Assembly (NCBI GenBank): GCA_012719235.1 | Contig: JAAYAR010000063.1 | Location: 1-64,000 of the forward strand | From: Clostridiales bacterium | Lineage (GTDB): Bacteria; Bacillota; Clostridia; Oscillospirales; Oscillospiraceae | Reading direction: 5' to 3' | Length of the DNA: 64,000 nt | Shown: positions 38,393 through 47,317 of the stretch, in pieces | Layout: each line of letters begins with the position of its first letter | How positions within the stretch are numbered: position 1 is the stretch's first letter | Position numbers and translations under genes: made by a program | The notes under the pieces: model-generated | Told to the model about the DNA's origin: nothing | Seen by the model: only the letters and a program-made list of their open reading frames with translations | Database searches by the model: none

Positions 38393-39239
38393 AGGATTAG
38401 GCCGGGGACTGGGCGCGCTACTGGGGCTGCAGGACGACGTCGGTGAAGAGTTGACACAGATGCTCCCGATAGCGAAAATCGAGCCGAAAGCCGATCAGCC
38501 TCGAAGGCAGTTTGATGAGGATGCTCTTGAAAAACTCTCCGAGAGCATAAAACAACACGGGATGCTTCAGCCTCTGACCGTGCGCCCGCGCGAGGGCGGT
38601 TATTACCAGATAATACTGGGAGAGCGGCGGTGGCGTGCTGCGCGTATGGCGGGGCTGGCGGAGGTCCCGGCCATGATCATCCAGGCGGACGACAAAAAAG
38701 CAATGGAGCTCGCGCTGATCGAGAACCTCCAGAGGGAGGATCTCAATCCGTTGGAGGAGGCGGAGGGTTATCGTTCACTTATAAATGTTTTCGGTCTCAC
38801 ACAGGAGGAAGTGTCGCGGAGAGTCGGGATATCAAGACCGGCTGTCGCAAACACACTGAGGCTTCTTAGCCTGCCCGACGGTGCAAAAAAACTTCTTGAG
38901 GAAGGAAAACTCACGAGCGGCCATGCCAGAGCGTTAATGCAGATCGAGGATCCTCAACAACTTGAAGCCGCAGCCGCAAAGGTGGCGGCCGAAAGGCTTT
39001 CCGTCAGACAGGCTGAGCAGATCGGCAAGCGCCTATCCTCAAAGCCGGGCAGGACGGACAGCGGTAATAAAAATCTGCCGGATTACATTGCACCCATCGA
39101 GGAACAGCTCACTGCACGACTCGGCCGCAGGGTCAGGATCAAGCACGGACGCATGTCGGGCCGTTTTGAGATCGATTATTACGGCCCCGAGGATTTTGAA
39201 CTGCTTCGTGAAGCCCTTGCAAAGCTGGAACTTGGCTGA
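38382..39239 (+). CDS. parB: Chromosome partitioning protein ParB/Spo0J
   Basis: A 285-aa parS-binding CTPase clamp. It starts MADKGLGRGLGALLG, the ParA-stimulating N-terminus, followed by GERRWRAA (80-87), ENLQREDL (114-121) and the helix-turn-helix. Its specificity residues R152, T158, S163 and G180 follow the ParB pattern (R-T-A-G in Caulobacter) except Ser at the third. The start is TTG at 38382 inside the parA end. The genomic parS sites lie 0.8-1.2 kb upstream. Confidence 0.96.
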   Translation: MADKGLGRGLGALLGLQDDVGEELTQMLPIAKIEPKADQPRRQFDEDALEKLSESIKQHGMLQPLTVRPREGGYYQIILGERRWRAARMAGLAEVPAMIIQADDKKAMELALIENLQREDLNPLEEAEGYRSLINVFGLTQEEVSRRVGISRPAVANTLRLLSLPDGAKKLLEEGKLTSGHARALMQIEDPQQLEAAAAKVAAERLSVRQAEQIGKRLSSKPGRTDSGNKNLPDYIAPIEEQLTARLGRRVRIKHGRMSGRFEIDYYGPEDFELLREALAKLELG

Positions 39240-39318
39240 GTGTCGGTTCTGAACACTGTGTGTTCGGAATGGCTTCGGAAGAAAGAAAGACGATAGCGGC
39301 GACCATATAACTGTAAAT

Positions 39319-39327
39319 TGCTATAAT
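39319..39327 (+). promoter_or_regulatory. Extended -10 promoter of serS
   Basis: TGCTATAAT (39319-39327) is a perfect extended -10, about 30 bp upstream of the serS start. No clear -35. The leader is too short for a T-box riboswitch. Confidence 0.6.
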
Positions 39328-39355
39328 TCGCGCAAACGCGACATGGGAGGCACAC

Positions 39356-40630
39356 ATGCTTGGTATAAAGGAGATCCGGGAAAACGCCGAGTCGATATTG
39401 ATGCGGCTAAGGAAGCGTCCGGGTCCGTGGGAAGAGAATATACGGCGGGTTCTTGCCCTCGATGAATCCCGTCGTGAGTTTACGGCCGAGACGAATAATC
39501 TGAGAGCAAAACAAAACCTCTTGTCAAAAGAAGTTCCGCAGATGAAAAAGCGCGGTGAGGATCTGACTTCGGCATTCGAAGAGATGAAAGATATCTCCAG
39601 GCGCGTAAAGCTGCTTGAAGACCGGCTGAAAGATGTCGAGCAGGAGCAGGTCCGGATCCTGATGAACACCCCCAACGCACCCGCAGATATCGTTCCCGAC
39701 GGGATCGACGACCGGGATAATGTGGAGATCAAGCGCTGGGGAGAGCCGAAAAACTTCGATTTTGAGGCGAGACCGCATTGGGAAATCGGAGAAAAGCTCG
39801 GAATTCTGGACCCGTCGACCGCAGCCAAGGTGACAGGCGCCAGGTTTCATTTTTACCGGGGGCAGGGTGCCGCGCTTGAGAGGGCGATAATAAGCTTTTT
39901 CCTCGACTGTCACACAAAAAACGGTTATCTGGAGGTGCTTCCCCCATATCTGGTAAACAGGGCATCAATGACAGGAACCGGCCAGTTGCCGAAATTCGAA
40001 GAGGACGCGTTCAAAGTTACCGGCACCGACTATTTTCTGATCCCTACCGCAGAGGTCCCGGTAACAAACATGCACAGGGACGATATTCTTGACGGGGATA
40101 TTCTGCCGCTCAGCTATTGTGCATACTCAGCCTGCTTCAGAGCGGAGGCCGGCAGCGCAGGAAGGGATACAAGGGGCTTGATCAGGCAGCATCAATTCAA
40201 CAAAGTTGAACTTGTTAAGTTTTGCAGACCGGAAACTTCTTTTGATGAACTGGAGAAGCTTACACTCAGCGCCGAATCCGTTCTTGAGGCTTTGGATCTT
40301 CCGTACCGCCGTGTCCTGCTCTGCGCGGGGGATCTGGGATTTTCCAGCGCCGTCACCTACGACCTTGAGGTCTGGATGCCATCCTACGGCCGGTATCTGG
40401 AGATATCCTCATGCTCGAATTTCCTGGATTATCAGGCAAGACGGGCAAACATACGGTACCGGGAGGAGAAGGGCGCAAAGCCCGCATACGTGCACACGCT
40501 CAACGGAAGCGGAGTGGCGGTAGGGAGGACGGTGGCTGCTATTCTGGAGAATTTCCAGAACGAGGACGGAACAGTCACAATACCCGAAGTCTTAAGGAAA
40601 TATCTCGGTGACAGAACGTTAATTGAATAA
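39356..40630 (+). CDS. serS: Serine--tRNA ligase
   Basis: A 424-aa class IIa synthetase. The N-terminal antiparallel coiled-coil arm (about 25-110) grips the long variable arm of tRNA-Ser. Catalytic motif 2 is around [30 protein letters not shown] and motif 3 [15 protein letters not shown]. It charges Ser to tRNA-Ser and also supplies selenocysteine synthesis where present. serS lies right of gyrA in Bacillus too; here noc-parA-parB is placed between them. Confidence 0.97.
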   Translation: MLGIKEIRENAESILMRLRKRPGPWEENIRRVLALDESRREFTAETNNLRAKQNLLSKEVPQMKKRGEDLTSAFEEMKDISRRVKLLEDRLKDVEQEQVRILMNTPNAPADIVPDGIDDRDNVEIKRWGEPKNFDFEARPHWEIGEKLGILDPSTAAKVTGARFHFYRGQGAALERAIISFFLDCHTKNGYLEVLPPYLVNRASMTGTGQLPKFEEDAFKVTGTDYFLIPTAEVPVTNMHRDDILDGDILPLSYCAYSACFRAEAGSAGRDTRGLIRQHQFNKVELVKFCRPETSFDELEKLTLSAESVLEALDLPYRRVLLCAGDLGFSSAVTYDLEVWMPSYGRYLEISSCSNFLDYQARRANIRYREEKGAKPAYVHTLNGSGVAVGRTVAAILENFQNEDGTVTIPEVLRKYLGDRTLIE

Positions 40631-40750
40631 GCGCCCGCACAGCCTCATATTGCACAGCAGGGGCAGGCCGGGTGATGGCAGCAGGTTCACCTGGGGAAAC
40701 GGATAATAATTACGAGAGGAACGTCAGTTCACGGGGAGAGGGTAGAAAAG

Positions 40751-41158
40751 ATGAATATTGCTTTGCTGAGCCATGACAGTAAAAGAGAGCTGATGGTGCA
40801 ATTTTGTATTGCGTACAAGGGGATTCTGGCAAAACACAGCATCTGCGCCACTAACACGACAGGAAGGCTGGTCATGGAGGCCACAGGTCTACCTGTGACG
40901 CTTTATCTGTCCTGCGCGCAGGGAGGAAATCAGCAGATCCAGGCCAAGATCGCCTATGATGAGCTTGACATGGTCATCTTTATGGCCGATCCTCTTTTGA
41001 ATGACGCTGAGAGGATCAAGGAAGTCTCGGACATTCGGCGCGAGTGCGATAAATACACTATTCCGTTCGCTTCAAATATCGCGACGGCTGAACTTCTTAT
41101 TATGGGCCTTGACAGAGGCGATCTTGCATGGCGTGAAGTGCTGCGAATGCGAGGATAA
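40751..41158 (+). CDS. mgsA: Methylglyoxal synthase homologue with altered active site
   Basis: A 135-aa protein aligning along its whole length with methylglyoxal synthase, which turns dihydroxyacetone phosphate into methylglyoxal and phosphate. H8 matches the family His. However, GGDQQ with the catalytic Asp (E. coli D71) reads GGNQQ (N60); the phosphate-loop ATGTTG reads ATNTTG (N35); SGP reads SCA (C55). By my alignment the E. coli H98 and D101 positions carry Arg and Glu. It may be inactive, or use another substrate. It sits between serS and hisS, not near the glycolytic genes. Confidence 0.8.
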   Translation: MNIALLSHDSKRELMVQFCIAYKGILAKHSICATNTTGRLVMEATGLPVTLYLSCAQGGNQQIQAKIAYDELDMVIFMADPLLNDAERIKEVSDIRRECDKYTIPFASNIATAELLIMGLDRGDLAWREVLRMRG

Positions 41159-41276
41159 TGATCATCCCTCTGGAAATCAGCGCGCTTCCGTCTGGAACAG
41201 AATGGAAGAGCGTGCTTTGTCCACGCTCAAAAAGCACACCGCGGACCGTATCCGGCCCGCGGCAGGAGGTATGGCA

Positions 41277-42539
41277 ATGGCAAAGATAACAGCGCCGAGA
41301 GGCACGAAGGACATATTGCCTTCGGAAAGTTATAAATGGCAATATATAGAAAATGTTCTGCGGACAGAAGCTGCCGCTTTCGGATACAAAGAGATACGCT
41401 TTCCTACGTTTGAGCATACTGAGCTTTTTCTTCGGGGCGTCGGTGAAACGACGGACGTCGTCCAGAAAGAGATGTATACGTTCCGGGACAAAGGCGGCAG
41501 ATCGATAACTCTCCGCCCGGAAGGTACGGCGTCTGTCGTGCGCAGTTATATCGAAAACTCGATATTCTCGAGCGGATTACCGGTGAAGGTGTACTATATA
41601 GCACCTAATTTTCGTTATGAAAAACCTCAGGCCGGGCGCTTGCGTGAGCACCACCAGTTCGGCGCAGAACACTTCGGTTCGACCGACGCCTCAGCCGATG
41701 CGGAACTTATCGCACTGGCGGATGCGTATCTGAAAAGACTCGGCATAAAGGATTACAAGCTTGAGATCAACTCAATAGGCTGTCCCGAATGCAGGCCGGC
41801 ATATCATGCCGCTCTGAAAAGTTATTTTTCATGCAGAAAAGAAGAATTGTGCGGAACCTGCCTGGAGCGGCTGGAGAAAAACCCTCTGCGCATCCTCGAC
41901 TGCAAGAGCCCCGTGTGCGGAAATATCGCGAACAACGCTCCGAAATGCATAGACTCTCTTTGCGCCGACTGCTCAGAACATATGGAAAAGGTGCGGTCAT
42001 ATCTGGAGGCCCTGAATATCCCGTATACCGTAAATCCCCGAATCGTTCGCGGGCTTGACTATTACACGCGCACGGTTTTCGAGTTTTCCTCGGGCAGTCT
42101 GGGCGCACAGTCCGCGATCTGCGCAGGCGGCCGCTATGACGGCCTCGTCGAGACGCTCGGCGGAGAGCCGACAGCCGGACTCGGTTTCGGAAGCGGAATC
42201 GAAAGACTGCTGATGGTTATGGAAGCGCAGGGCATCCGCATCCCTGATTCGGACAGGCTTGACGTATTCCTGTGTGCCCTCGGTGACGAGGCTTTTCTTG
42301 AGACATTCAAGCTCACAAACGCGCTCAGAGAACTGGGGATACGAGCAGAGAGGGATACGCTGAAGCGCTCACTAAAGGCACAGATGAAATACGCCGACAA
42401 ACTCGGCGCAAGATATACGATAGTGCTGGGCAGCGAAGAACTTGAAAAGGGCATAGCTGTGCTTCGCAATATGGAAAGCGGAGAAAAGAAAGAGATCATG
42501 ACGCTGCCCGAGGCGATTGCCCGGGAAATCAACGGGTGA
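41277..42539 (+). CDS. hisS: Histidine--tRNA ligase
   Basis: A 420-aa class II synthetase. Motif 1 and the N-terminus APRGTKDILPSES are typical, motif 2 is YYIAPNFRYEKPQAGRLREHHQFGAE, and the His-binding motif VRGLDYYTRTVFEF is intact. The C-terminal anticodon domain follows from about 325. I use ATG 41277, 6 nt after AGGAGGT; ATG 41271 directly abuts it. It is 13 bp from aspS, a common Firmicute pair; no T-box is present. Confidence 0.97.
   Translation: MAKITAPRGTKDILPSESYKWQYIENVLRTEAAAFGYKEIRFPTFEHTELFLRGVGETTDVVQKEMYTFRDKGGRSITLRPEGTASVVRSYIENSIFSSGLPVKVYYIAPNFRYEKPQAGRLREHHQFGAEHFGSTDASADAELIALADAYLKRLGIKDYKLEINSIGCPECRPAYHAALKSYFSCRKEELCGTCLERLEKNPLRILDCKSPVCGNIANNAPKCIDSLCADCSEHMEKVRSYLEALNIPYTVNPRIVRGLDYYTRTVFEFSSGSLGAQSAICAGGRYDGLVETLGGEPTAGLGFGSGIERLLMVMEAQGIRIPDSDRLDVFLCALGDEAFLETFKLTNALRELGIRAERDTLKRSLKAQMKYADKLGARYTIVLGSEELEKGIAVLRNMESGEKKEIMTLPEAIAREING
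42516..42529. promoter_or_regulatory. Noc-binding-site-like sequence in the hisS end
   Basis: ATTGCCCGGGAAAT differs from the Bacillus Noc consensus ATTTCCCGGGAAAT at one position. It lies in hisS codons, as many Noc sites lie in genes. Confidence 0.45.
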
Positions 42540-42552
42540 AAGGACACGGAAA

Positions 42553-44340
42553 ATGGATTCGATCAGAGGTTTTAAGAGGTCTTCCTACTGCGGGGAGTGC
42601 TCAGCGGATTTCCTGGGCAAAGAGGTGAGCGTATGCGGCTGGGTGCAGAGTATACGAAATCTGGGCGGGCTGATCTTTATTGATCTTCGTGACAGATCGG
42701 GTATCGTGCAGCTGGCTTTTGATGAAAAGACCCCCGAAGAGGTTTTCAGGAAGGCTTCCGGTTTGCGCAGCGAGCACGTCGTTGCGGCGGTCGGGACAAT
42801 TCGGGAAAGAACGTCGAAAAACAAAGATATTCCGACAGGTGATATCGAAATCGAAGTTACAAAGCTCCTGCACCTTGCAAAATCGGAGACGCCGCCGTTT
42901 GAGATCGACGATGACACCAACGTTAACGATGCTCTGAGGCTGAAGTACCGATATCTCGATCTGCGCCGCCCGTCCATGCAGAGGGCTATCTCGCTGCGGC
43001 ACAAGATCGTGAAGGCGGCGCGGGATTACTTTGATGAGCAGGGATTTCTCGAGATCGAGACACCGATGCTTACGAAATCGACGCCCGAGGGGGCGAGAGA
43101 CTATCTGGTGCCGAGCAGGCTCCACCACGGTTCGTTCTACGCGCTGCCCCAGTCGCCGCAGCAGTATAAGCAGCTGCTGATGATCGCCGGGTTTGACCGG
43201 TATATGCAGATCGTGCGCTGCTTCCGGGACGAGGATCTGCGCGCCGACAGACAGCCGGAGTTCACACAAATAGACCTCGAGATGTCCTTCGTAGAGGAGG
43301 ATGACGTAATTGAGGTCAACGAGGGCTTTCTTAAGAGAGTATGCCGCGATGTTCTGGGGCAGGAGATCGAGACGCCGTTCCTGCGCCTGACATGGAAAGA
43401 GGCTATGGAACGATTCGGCTCGGACAAGCCGGATATGCGTTTCGGATACGAGCTCAGGGATATCACCGATATCGCTGCGGCCTGCTCGTTCGACGTTTTC
43501 TCCTCGCCCTCCGCATCGGGCGGGAGCGTCCGTCTGATAAATGTAAAGGGCGGAGCAAAAATGAGCCGCAGGGAGATCGACAGCCTGGCGGAATATGTCA
43601 AGACATACGGCGCTAAGGGATTGGCTTGGATAAAAGTTTCGGAGAACGTAACGGCGAGCTTTTCGAAATACATGAAAGATTCTGAGATGGCCGATATTCT
43701 TGAAAGGGCGCAGGCAGAAAAGGGCGACCTCGTGCTCATTGTTGCCGACAACGACAACAGCGTGGTTTTTGCGGCGCTCGGGGCGCTTCGCTGCGAATGT
43801 GCACGGCGCATGGGCGTTATCCGGGAGGGTGAGCTGAAGTTCCTGTGGGTCACACAGTTTCCGCTTTTTGAGTACAGCAAAGAAGAGAACCGCCTTGTGG
43901 CCATGCATCATCCGTTCACGTCGCCGATGGACGAGGATATCGAATTTCTTAACACAGACCCGGCTGTCTGCCGTGCAAAGGCATACGATATCGTGCTCAA
44001 CGGTACGGAACTCGGCGGCGGGTCGATCCGTATCTCCAGAAACGATGTGCAGGAGCAGATGTTCAAGGCCCTTGGTTTTACTCCCGAGGAGGCAAAGGCC
44101 CGCTTCGGCCATCTGCTCGAGGCGTTCAGGTACGGTGCTCCGCCCCACGGAGGTCTCGCTTACGGACTAGACAGGCTTGTTATGCTGCTGGGCGGGAAAG
44201 ACAGCATAAGAGACGTTATAGCTTTCCCGAAAGTACACAACGCAAGCGAGCCGATGACGGCCTGCCCCGCGCCTGTCGATAAGAAACAGCTGGATGAGCT
44301 GGGCATCAGACTTGCCGATGAAAAAGAAGAAAGCGTCTGA
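42553..44340 (+). CDS. aspS: Aspartate--tRNA ligase
   Basis: A 595-aa bacterial-type AspRS with an N-terminal OB-fold anticodon domain (GWVQSIRNLGGLIFIDLRDRSG), class II motifs ETPMLTKSTPEGARDYLVPSR and CFRDEDLRADRQPEFTQIDLEMSF, the bacterial GAD insertion domain, and motif 3 GLAYGLDRLVMLL. It charges Asp to tRNA-Asp. Whether it also charges tRNA-Asn cannot be decided here; no gatCAB is in view. I use ATG 42553, with AAAGGA 8 nt upstream. Confidence 0.96.
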   Translation: MDSIRGFKRSSYCGECSADFLGKEVSVCGWVQSIRNLGGLIFIDLRDRSGIVQLAFDEKTPEEVFRKASGLRSEHVVAAVGTIRERTSKNKDIPTGDIEIEVTKLLHLAKSETPPFEIDDDTNVNDALRLKYRYLDLRRPSMQRAISLRHKIVKAARDYFDEQGFLEIETPMLTKSTPEGARDYLVPSRLHHGSFYALPQSPQQYKQLLMIAGFDRYMQIVRCFRDEDLRADRQPEFTQIDLEMSFVEEDDVIEVNEGFLKRVCRDVLGQEIETPFLRLTWKEAMERFGSDKPDMRFGYELRDITDIAAACSFDVFSSPSASGGSVRLINVKGGAKMSRREIDSLAEYVKTYGAKGLAWIKVSENVTASFSKYMKDSEMADILERAQAEKGDLVLIVADNDNSVVFAALGALRCECARRMGVIREGELKFLWVTQFPLFEYSKEENRLVAMHHPFTSPMDEDIEFLNTDPAVCRAKAYDIVLNGTELGGGSIRISRNDVQEQMFKALGFTPEEAKARFGHLLEAFRYGAPPHGGLAYGLDRLVMLLGGKDSIRDVIAFPKVHNASEPMTACPAPVDKKQLDELGIRLADEKEESV

Positions 44341-44421
44341 CTTCATACCGAACGATGCTGCGCGCCTGCTCGCTTGATCCGGGGTTTGGCGGAGCCTGAT
44401 ATTCGAAGGGAGAATATGGAT

Positions 44422-45018
44422 ATGAACGACCCGGCTGCGGTCGGCTTTAAAGACCAGACGATTTTTGCTCAGGCGGTATGGTTTGCCGCTGAAGCGCATT
44501 GCAATGCGTTGCGCAAGGGAACAGACACCCCGTATCTGATACATCTTATGGAGACGGCCGTTATCGCGTCGGGCATGACCTCAGATCCCGTTATACTTGC
44601 CGCAGCAATGCTCCACGATTCCGTGGAGGACACTCAGGCGCAAATCGAAGACATTGAGAGGGCCTTCGGACCGGAGGTTGCGAAGATAGTGGCTGCGATG
44701 ACAGAGGACAAACGATCGCACTTGCCTCCCGAGGAGACGTGGCTGCTCAGAAAGCGCGAATATATCGATCATCTGCGCCGGGAGGCGGGCGAGGGCGCGA
44801 AGATCGTGGCTCTTGCGGACAAGCTGTCGAATATCCGTGCGATCGCTGCGGACTGTAGAAAAATCGGAGAAGAGGTCTGGCTGCGGTTCAACCAAAAGGA
44901 CAAGGCGATGCACGAATGGTACTATCGGAGCGCTCTTGACGCTCTTCGGGAATTCAGAGAACAGGATGCCTGGAAGGAACTCTCTTCGCTAATAGACACG
45001 GTATTCGGGCATGCCTGA
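44422..45018 (+). CDS. Single-domain HD hydrolase of the RelA/SpoT type, possible small alarmone hydrolase
   Basis: A 198-aa protein with the HD arrangement of SpoT/Mesh1: AHCNALRKGTDTPYLIHLMETA with H41, MLHDSVEDT with H65-D66 and E69-D70, and VALADKLSNIR with D133. No synthetase or TGS domain is attached. Mesh1-type enzymes hydrolyse (p)ppGpp, and some act on NADPH; which applies here is not visible. The start is uncertain between ATG 44416 and ATG 44422; the latter has better spacing from AAGGGAG. It lies 81 bp after aspS. Confidence 0.83.
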   Translation: MNDPAAVGFKDQTIFAQAVWFAAEAHCNALRKGTDTPYLIHLMETAVIASGMTSDPVILAAAMLHDSVEDTQAQIEDIERAFGPEVAKIVAAMTEDKRSHLPPEETWLLRKREYIDHLRREAGEGAKIVALADKLSNIRAIAADCRKIGEEVWLRFNQKDKAMHEWYYRSALDALREFREQDAWKELSSLIDTVFGHA

Positions 45019-45359
45019 TACGGGAAGATCCTGACGGCAACAGCGGGACTGTACCGTTGGGGACATGAGCCCGCAAAACCATGCGCAAAAACCGCGGCAA
45101 AAGGCAGATCGCACCGGGAAAAGCCCGGCGATGGCAAGAATTTCCCGGGAAAACCGTTATCTTGTTTTTATAGAAAGATCCCGGGAGATAATATAGAGAA
45201 GTTCGCTTAAGCCGGACTTACGATGTTATTTTTTGAGTCACCGAATGTGTTTCATCGGCAAATTGCCGGGCAGTGCCGAAAACAAAACGGCGCTGCCGGA
45301 TGCCTGCGGACAAAAAGTGCGGGAGCCGGTTCTGCGACGCGGGAAGTAAGAGGTGAGAC
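45019..45359. other. Gap before trmL holding a Noc-site-like palindrome
   Basis: A 341-bp stretch without a supported gene. It contains the Noc-like site at 45140-45153 and another CCCGGG palindrome at 45184-45189. I found no clear promoter or terminator. Confidence 0.5.
45140..45153. promoter_or_regulatory. Noc-binding-site-like sequence
   Basis: ATTTCCCGGGAAAA matches the Noc consensus at 13 of 14 positions. It is the only one of the four best matches that lies between genes. Confidence 0.55.
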
Positions 45360-45842
45360 ATGCTGAATATCGTGCTGGTGGAGCCGGAGATCCCCCAGAA
45401 TACCGGTAATATTTCTCGCACCTGTTCCGTTACCGGAACGGCTCTTCATCTTATCAGGCCTCTGGGCTTTGATATAAGCGACAGCGCGGTAAAACGAGCG
45501 GGACTTGACTACTGGGAATACCTGGACCTGCATGTCTATGACAGTGTGGACGAGTTTTTTTGCTTAAACCCGGCGTGCAGTTTCTGGCTCTGCTCGACAA
45601 AAGCTCCGAAATGTTACAGTGAGACCGTGTTTAAAGACGGAGACTTTCTTATATTCGGAAAAGAGACGGCAGGACTCCCCGAGGCGCTGCTGCGAGCTAA
45701 CCCGGAAAGAAGCATTCGCATCCCGATGCTCGCCGGGCGTCGAAGTCTGAATCTGTCGAACAGCGCGGCAATTGTCTTGTACGAGGCGCTCAGACAGCTG
45801 CGCTTTCCGGGTATGGAGACAAAGAGCGCATATTTTGCGTAA
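45360..45842 (+). CDS. trmL: tRNA (cytidine(34)-2'-O)-methyltransferase, TrmL family
   Basis: A 160-aa SPOUT methyltransferase. LVEPEIPQNTGNISRTC (motif 1), DFLIFGKETAGLPEALL (motif 2) and RSLNLSNSAAIVLYEALRQ (motif 3) form the knotted SAM site. TrmL methylates the ribose of the wobble base in tRNA-Leu isoacceptors. The length fits the family, which has no extra RNA-binding domain. GTAAGAGGTGA precedes the ATG. Confidence 0.94.
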   Translation: MLNIVLVEPEIPQNTGNISRTCSVTGTALHLIRPLGFDISDSAVKRAGLDYWEYLDLHVYDSVDEFFCLNPACSFWLCSTKAPKCYSETVFKDGDFLIFGKETAGLPEALLRANPERSIRIPMLAGRRSLNLSNSAAIVLYEALRQLRFPGMETKSAYFA

Positions 45843-46015
45843 GTTATTTCCCCGGACACGAATTTCCACCGGGGGAATAATGGCTGCACGATCCGCGTTC
45901 CGGCCGGGATATCATATAAATACACAAACGTATCAGGCGATGCGCTGTCCAAGAGGGGTCACACAGTCAGTTTCCCGCGTTAGCTGCTTTATTTTCAGCC
46001 GAAAGGATGTTTTGA

Positions 46016-47209
46016 ATGAATTACAAAAAGAAATCGATCAAAGACATTGACCTTCAGGGAAAAAAAGTTATTGTGCGCTGCGACTTCAACGTGCCGCTCA
46101 GCAAGGACGGGACCGGGATAGTATCCGACAAGCGCATTGTGGAGACGCTGCCGACTATCAAATATCTGCTTGATCAAAACGCAGCTATAATTCTTTGTTC
46201 CCACCTCGGGAGACCGAAAGGTGAACCTAACCCGAAGTACACACTCGCGCCTGTGGCAGAGCGGCTGTCGGAACTGCTGAAGATGCCCGTCACTCTGGCA
46301 AAAGACACCGTGGGCCCCGATGCTCAGGCAAAAGCGGCTGCGCTGAAGAGCGGTCAGATCATGCTTCTGGAAAATCTGCGTTTTGAGCCCGGTGAGGAGA
46401 AAAATGACCCGGTGTTCTCGAAAAAACTTGCGGATCTTGCTTCCGTATATGTCAGCGACGCCTTCGGAACAGTGCACAGAGCCCACGCTTCGACGGTCGG
46501 AGTCACCGAATATCTGCCGGCAGTATGCGGCCTGCTGATCGAAAAAGAACTCAATAACATGATAGCCGCTATAGAAGTACCCGTTCGGCCTTTTGTGCTT
46601 GTCCTCGGCGGGGCGAAGATATCGGACAAACTGCCGGTCATTCGGAACCTGATGGATAAAGTAGACGTGATATTGATCGGCGGCGGTATGGCTTACACGA
46701 TGATCAAATCGCTCGGGGGCGAGATAGGAACATCCCTGTGCGAAACGCCCCTTATTGAGCAGGCGCACGACATCTACCACGAGTGCCAGGAAAAAGGCAT
46801 CAAGATCCTTCTGGCGAGCGACTGCCTGGCGGCCGATACGTTTACCGCGGATTCTCCGTATGAGATCCTTTATGCCGACCGTATCCCCGAAAACAAGATG
46901 GGCCTTGATATCGGGCCCAGGACCCGCGAGATGTTTTCCCGGGAAATCGCAAAAGCCGGAACGGTCGTATGGAACGGACCGATGGGCGTCGCCGAGTTCG
47001 ACGCCTTTGCGGGCGGTACAAAAGCGATCGCGAAGGCATGTGCCGAAAGCGGCGCGGCAACGATCGTCGGCGGCGGCGACTCTGCAGCGGCCGTCGAAGA
47101 TCTCGGTTTTGCAGACAGGATAACACACATCTCCACCGGAGGGGGGGCCACACTTGAGTTCTTAGCGGGCAAACCTCTGCCGGGCATTGAGAGTTTGCTG
47201 GATAAGTAG
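46016..47209 (+). CDS. pgk: Phosphoglycerate kinase
   Basis: A 397-aa monomeric kinase. The N-terminal substrate domain has VRCDFNVPLSKDG and SHLGRPKG, the hinge and ATP domain GGAKISDKLPVIRNL and FDAFAGGTKAIAKA, and the C-terminal HISTGGGATLEFL. It makes ATP from 1,3-bisphosphoglycerate. GAAAGGA precedes the ATG. It leads a glycolytic run with tpiA and gpmI; gap and eno are not in the window. Confidence 0.98.
   Translation: MNYKKKSIKDIDLQGKKVIVRCDFNVPLSKDGTGIVSDKRIVETLPTIKYLLDQNAAIILCSHLGRPKGEPNPKYTLAPVAERLSELLKMPVTLAKDTVGPDAQAKAAALKSGQIMLLENLRFEPGEEKNDPVFSKKLADLASVYVSDAFGTVHRAHASTVGVTEYLPAVCGLLIEKELNNMIAAIEVPVRPFVLVLGGAKISDKLPVIRNLMDKVDVILIGGGMAYTMIKSLGGEIGTSLCETPLIEQAHDIYHECQEKGIKILLASDCLAADTFTADSPYEILYADRIPENKMGLDIGPRTREMFSREIAKAGTVVWNGPMGVAEFDAFAGGTKAIAKACAESGAATIVGGGDSAAAVEDLGFADRITHISTGGGATLEFLAGKPLPGIESLLDK
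46934..46947. promoter_or_regulatory. Noc-binding-site-like sequence inside pgk
   Basis: TTTTCCCGGGAAAT matches the Noc consensus at 13 of 14 positions. Confidence 0.45.
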
Positions 47210-47317
47210 CAGCCCGGACGGCCGTATCAAACCGGGTAATACGGCGCAGCGGACTGGAGCACCCGCGCCGCATCGGTTCTGGCAAAATTCACATGCAGTA
47301 ACATCAGGAGGTTTGAT

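Noticed and set aside
39240-42552. T-box riboswitches before serS, hisS or aspS, often seen in Firmicutes
   Set aside because: The upstream gaps are only 116, 118 and 13 bp, and I see no T-box core sequence or terminator with T tail.
42601-44148. Minus-strand 515-aa open frame
   Set aside because: It lies wholly opposite aspS and has no recognisable domain or ribosome site.
45995-47128. Minus-strand 377-aa open frame
   Set aside because: Antisense shadow of pgk; no domain visible.
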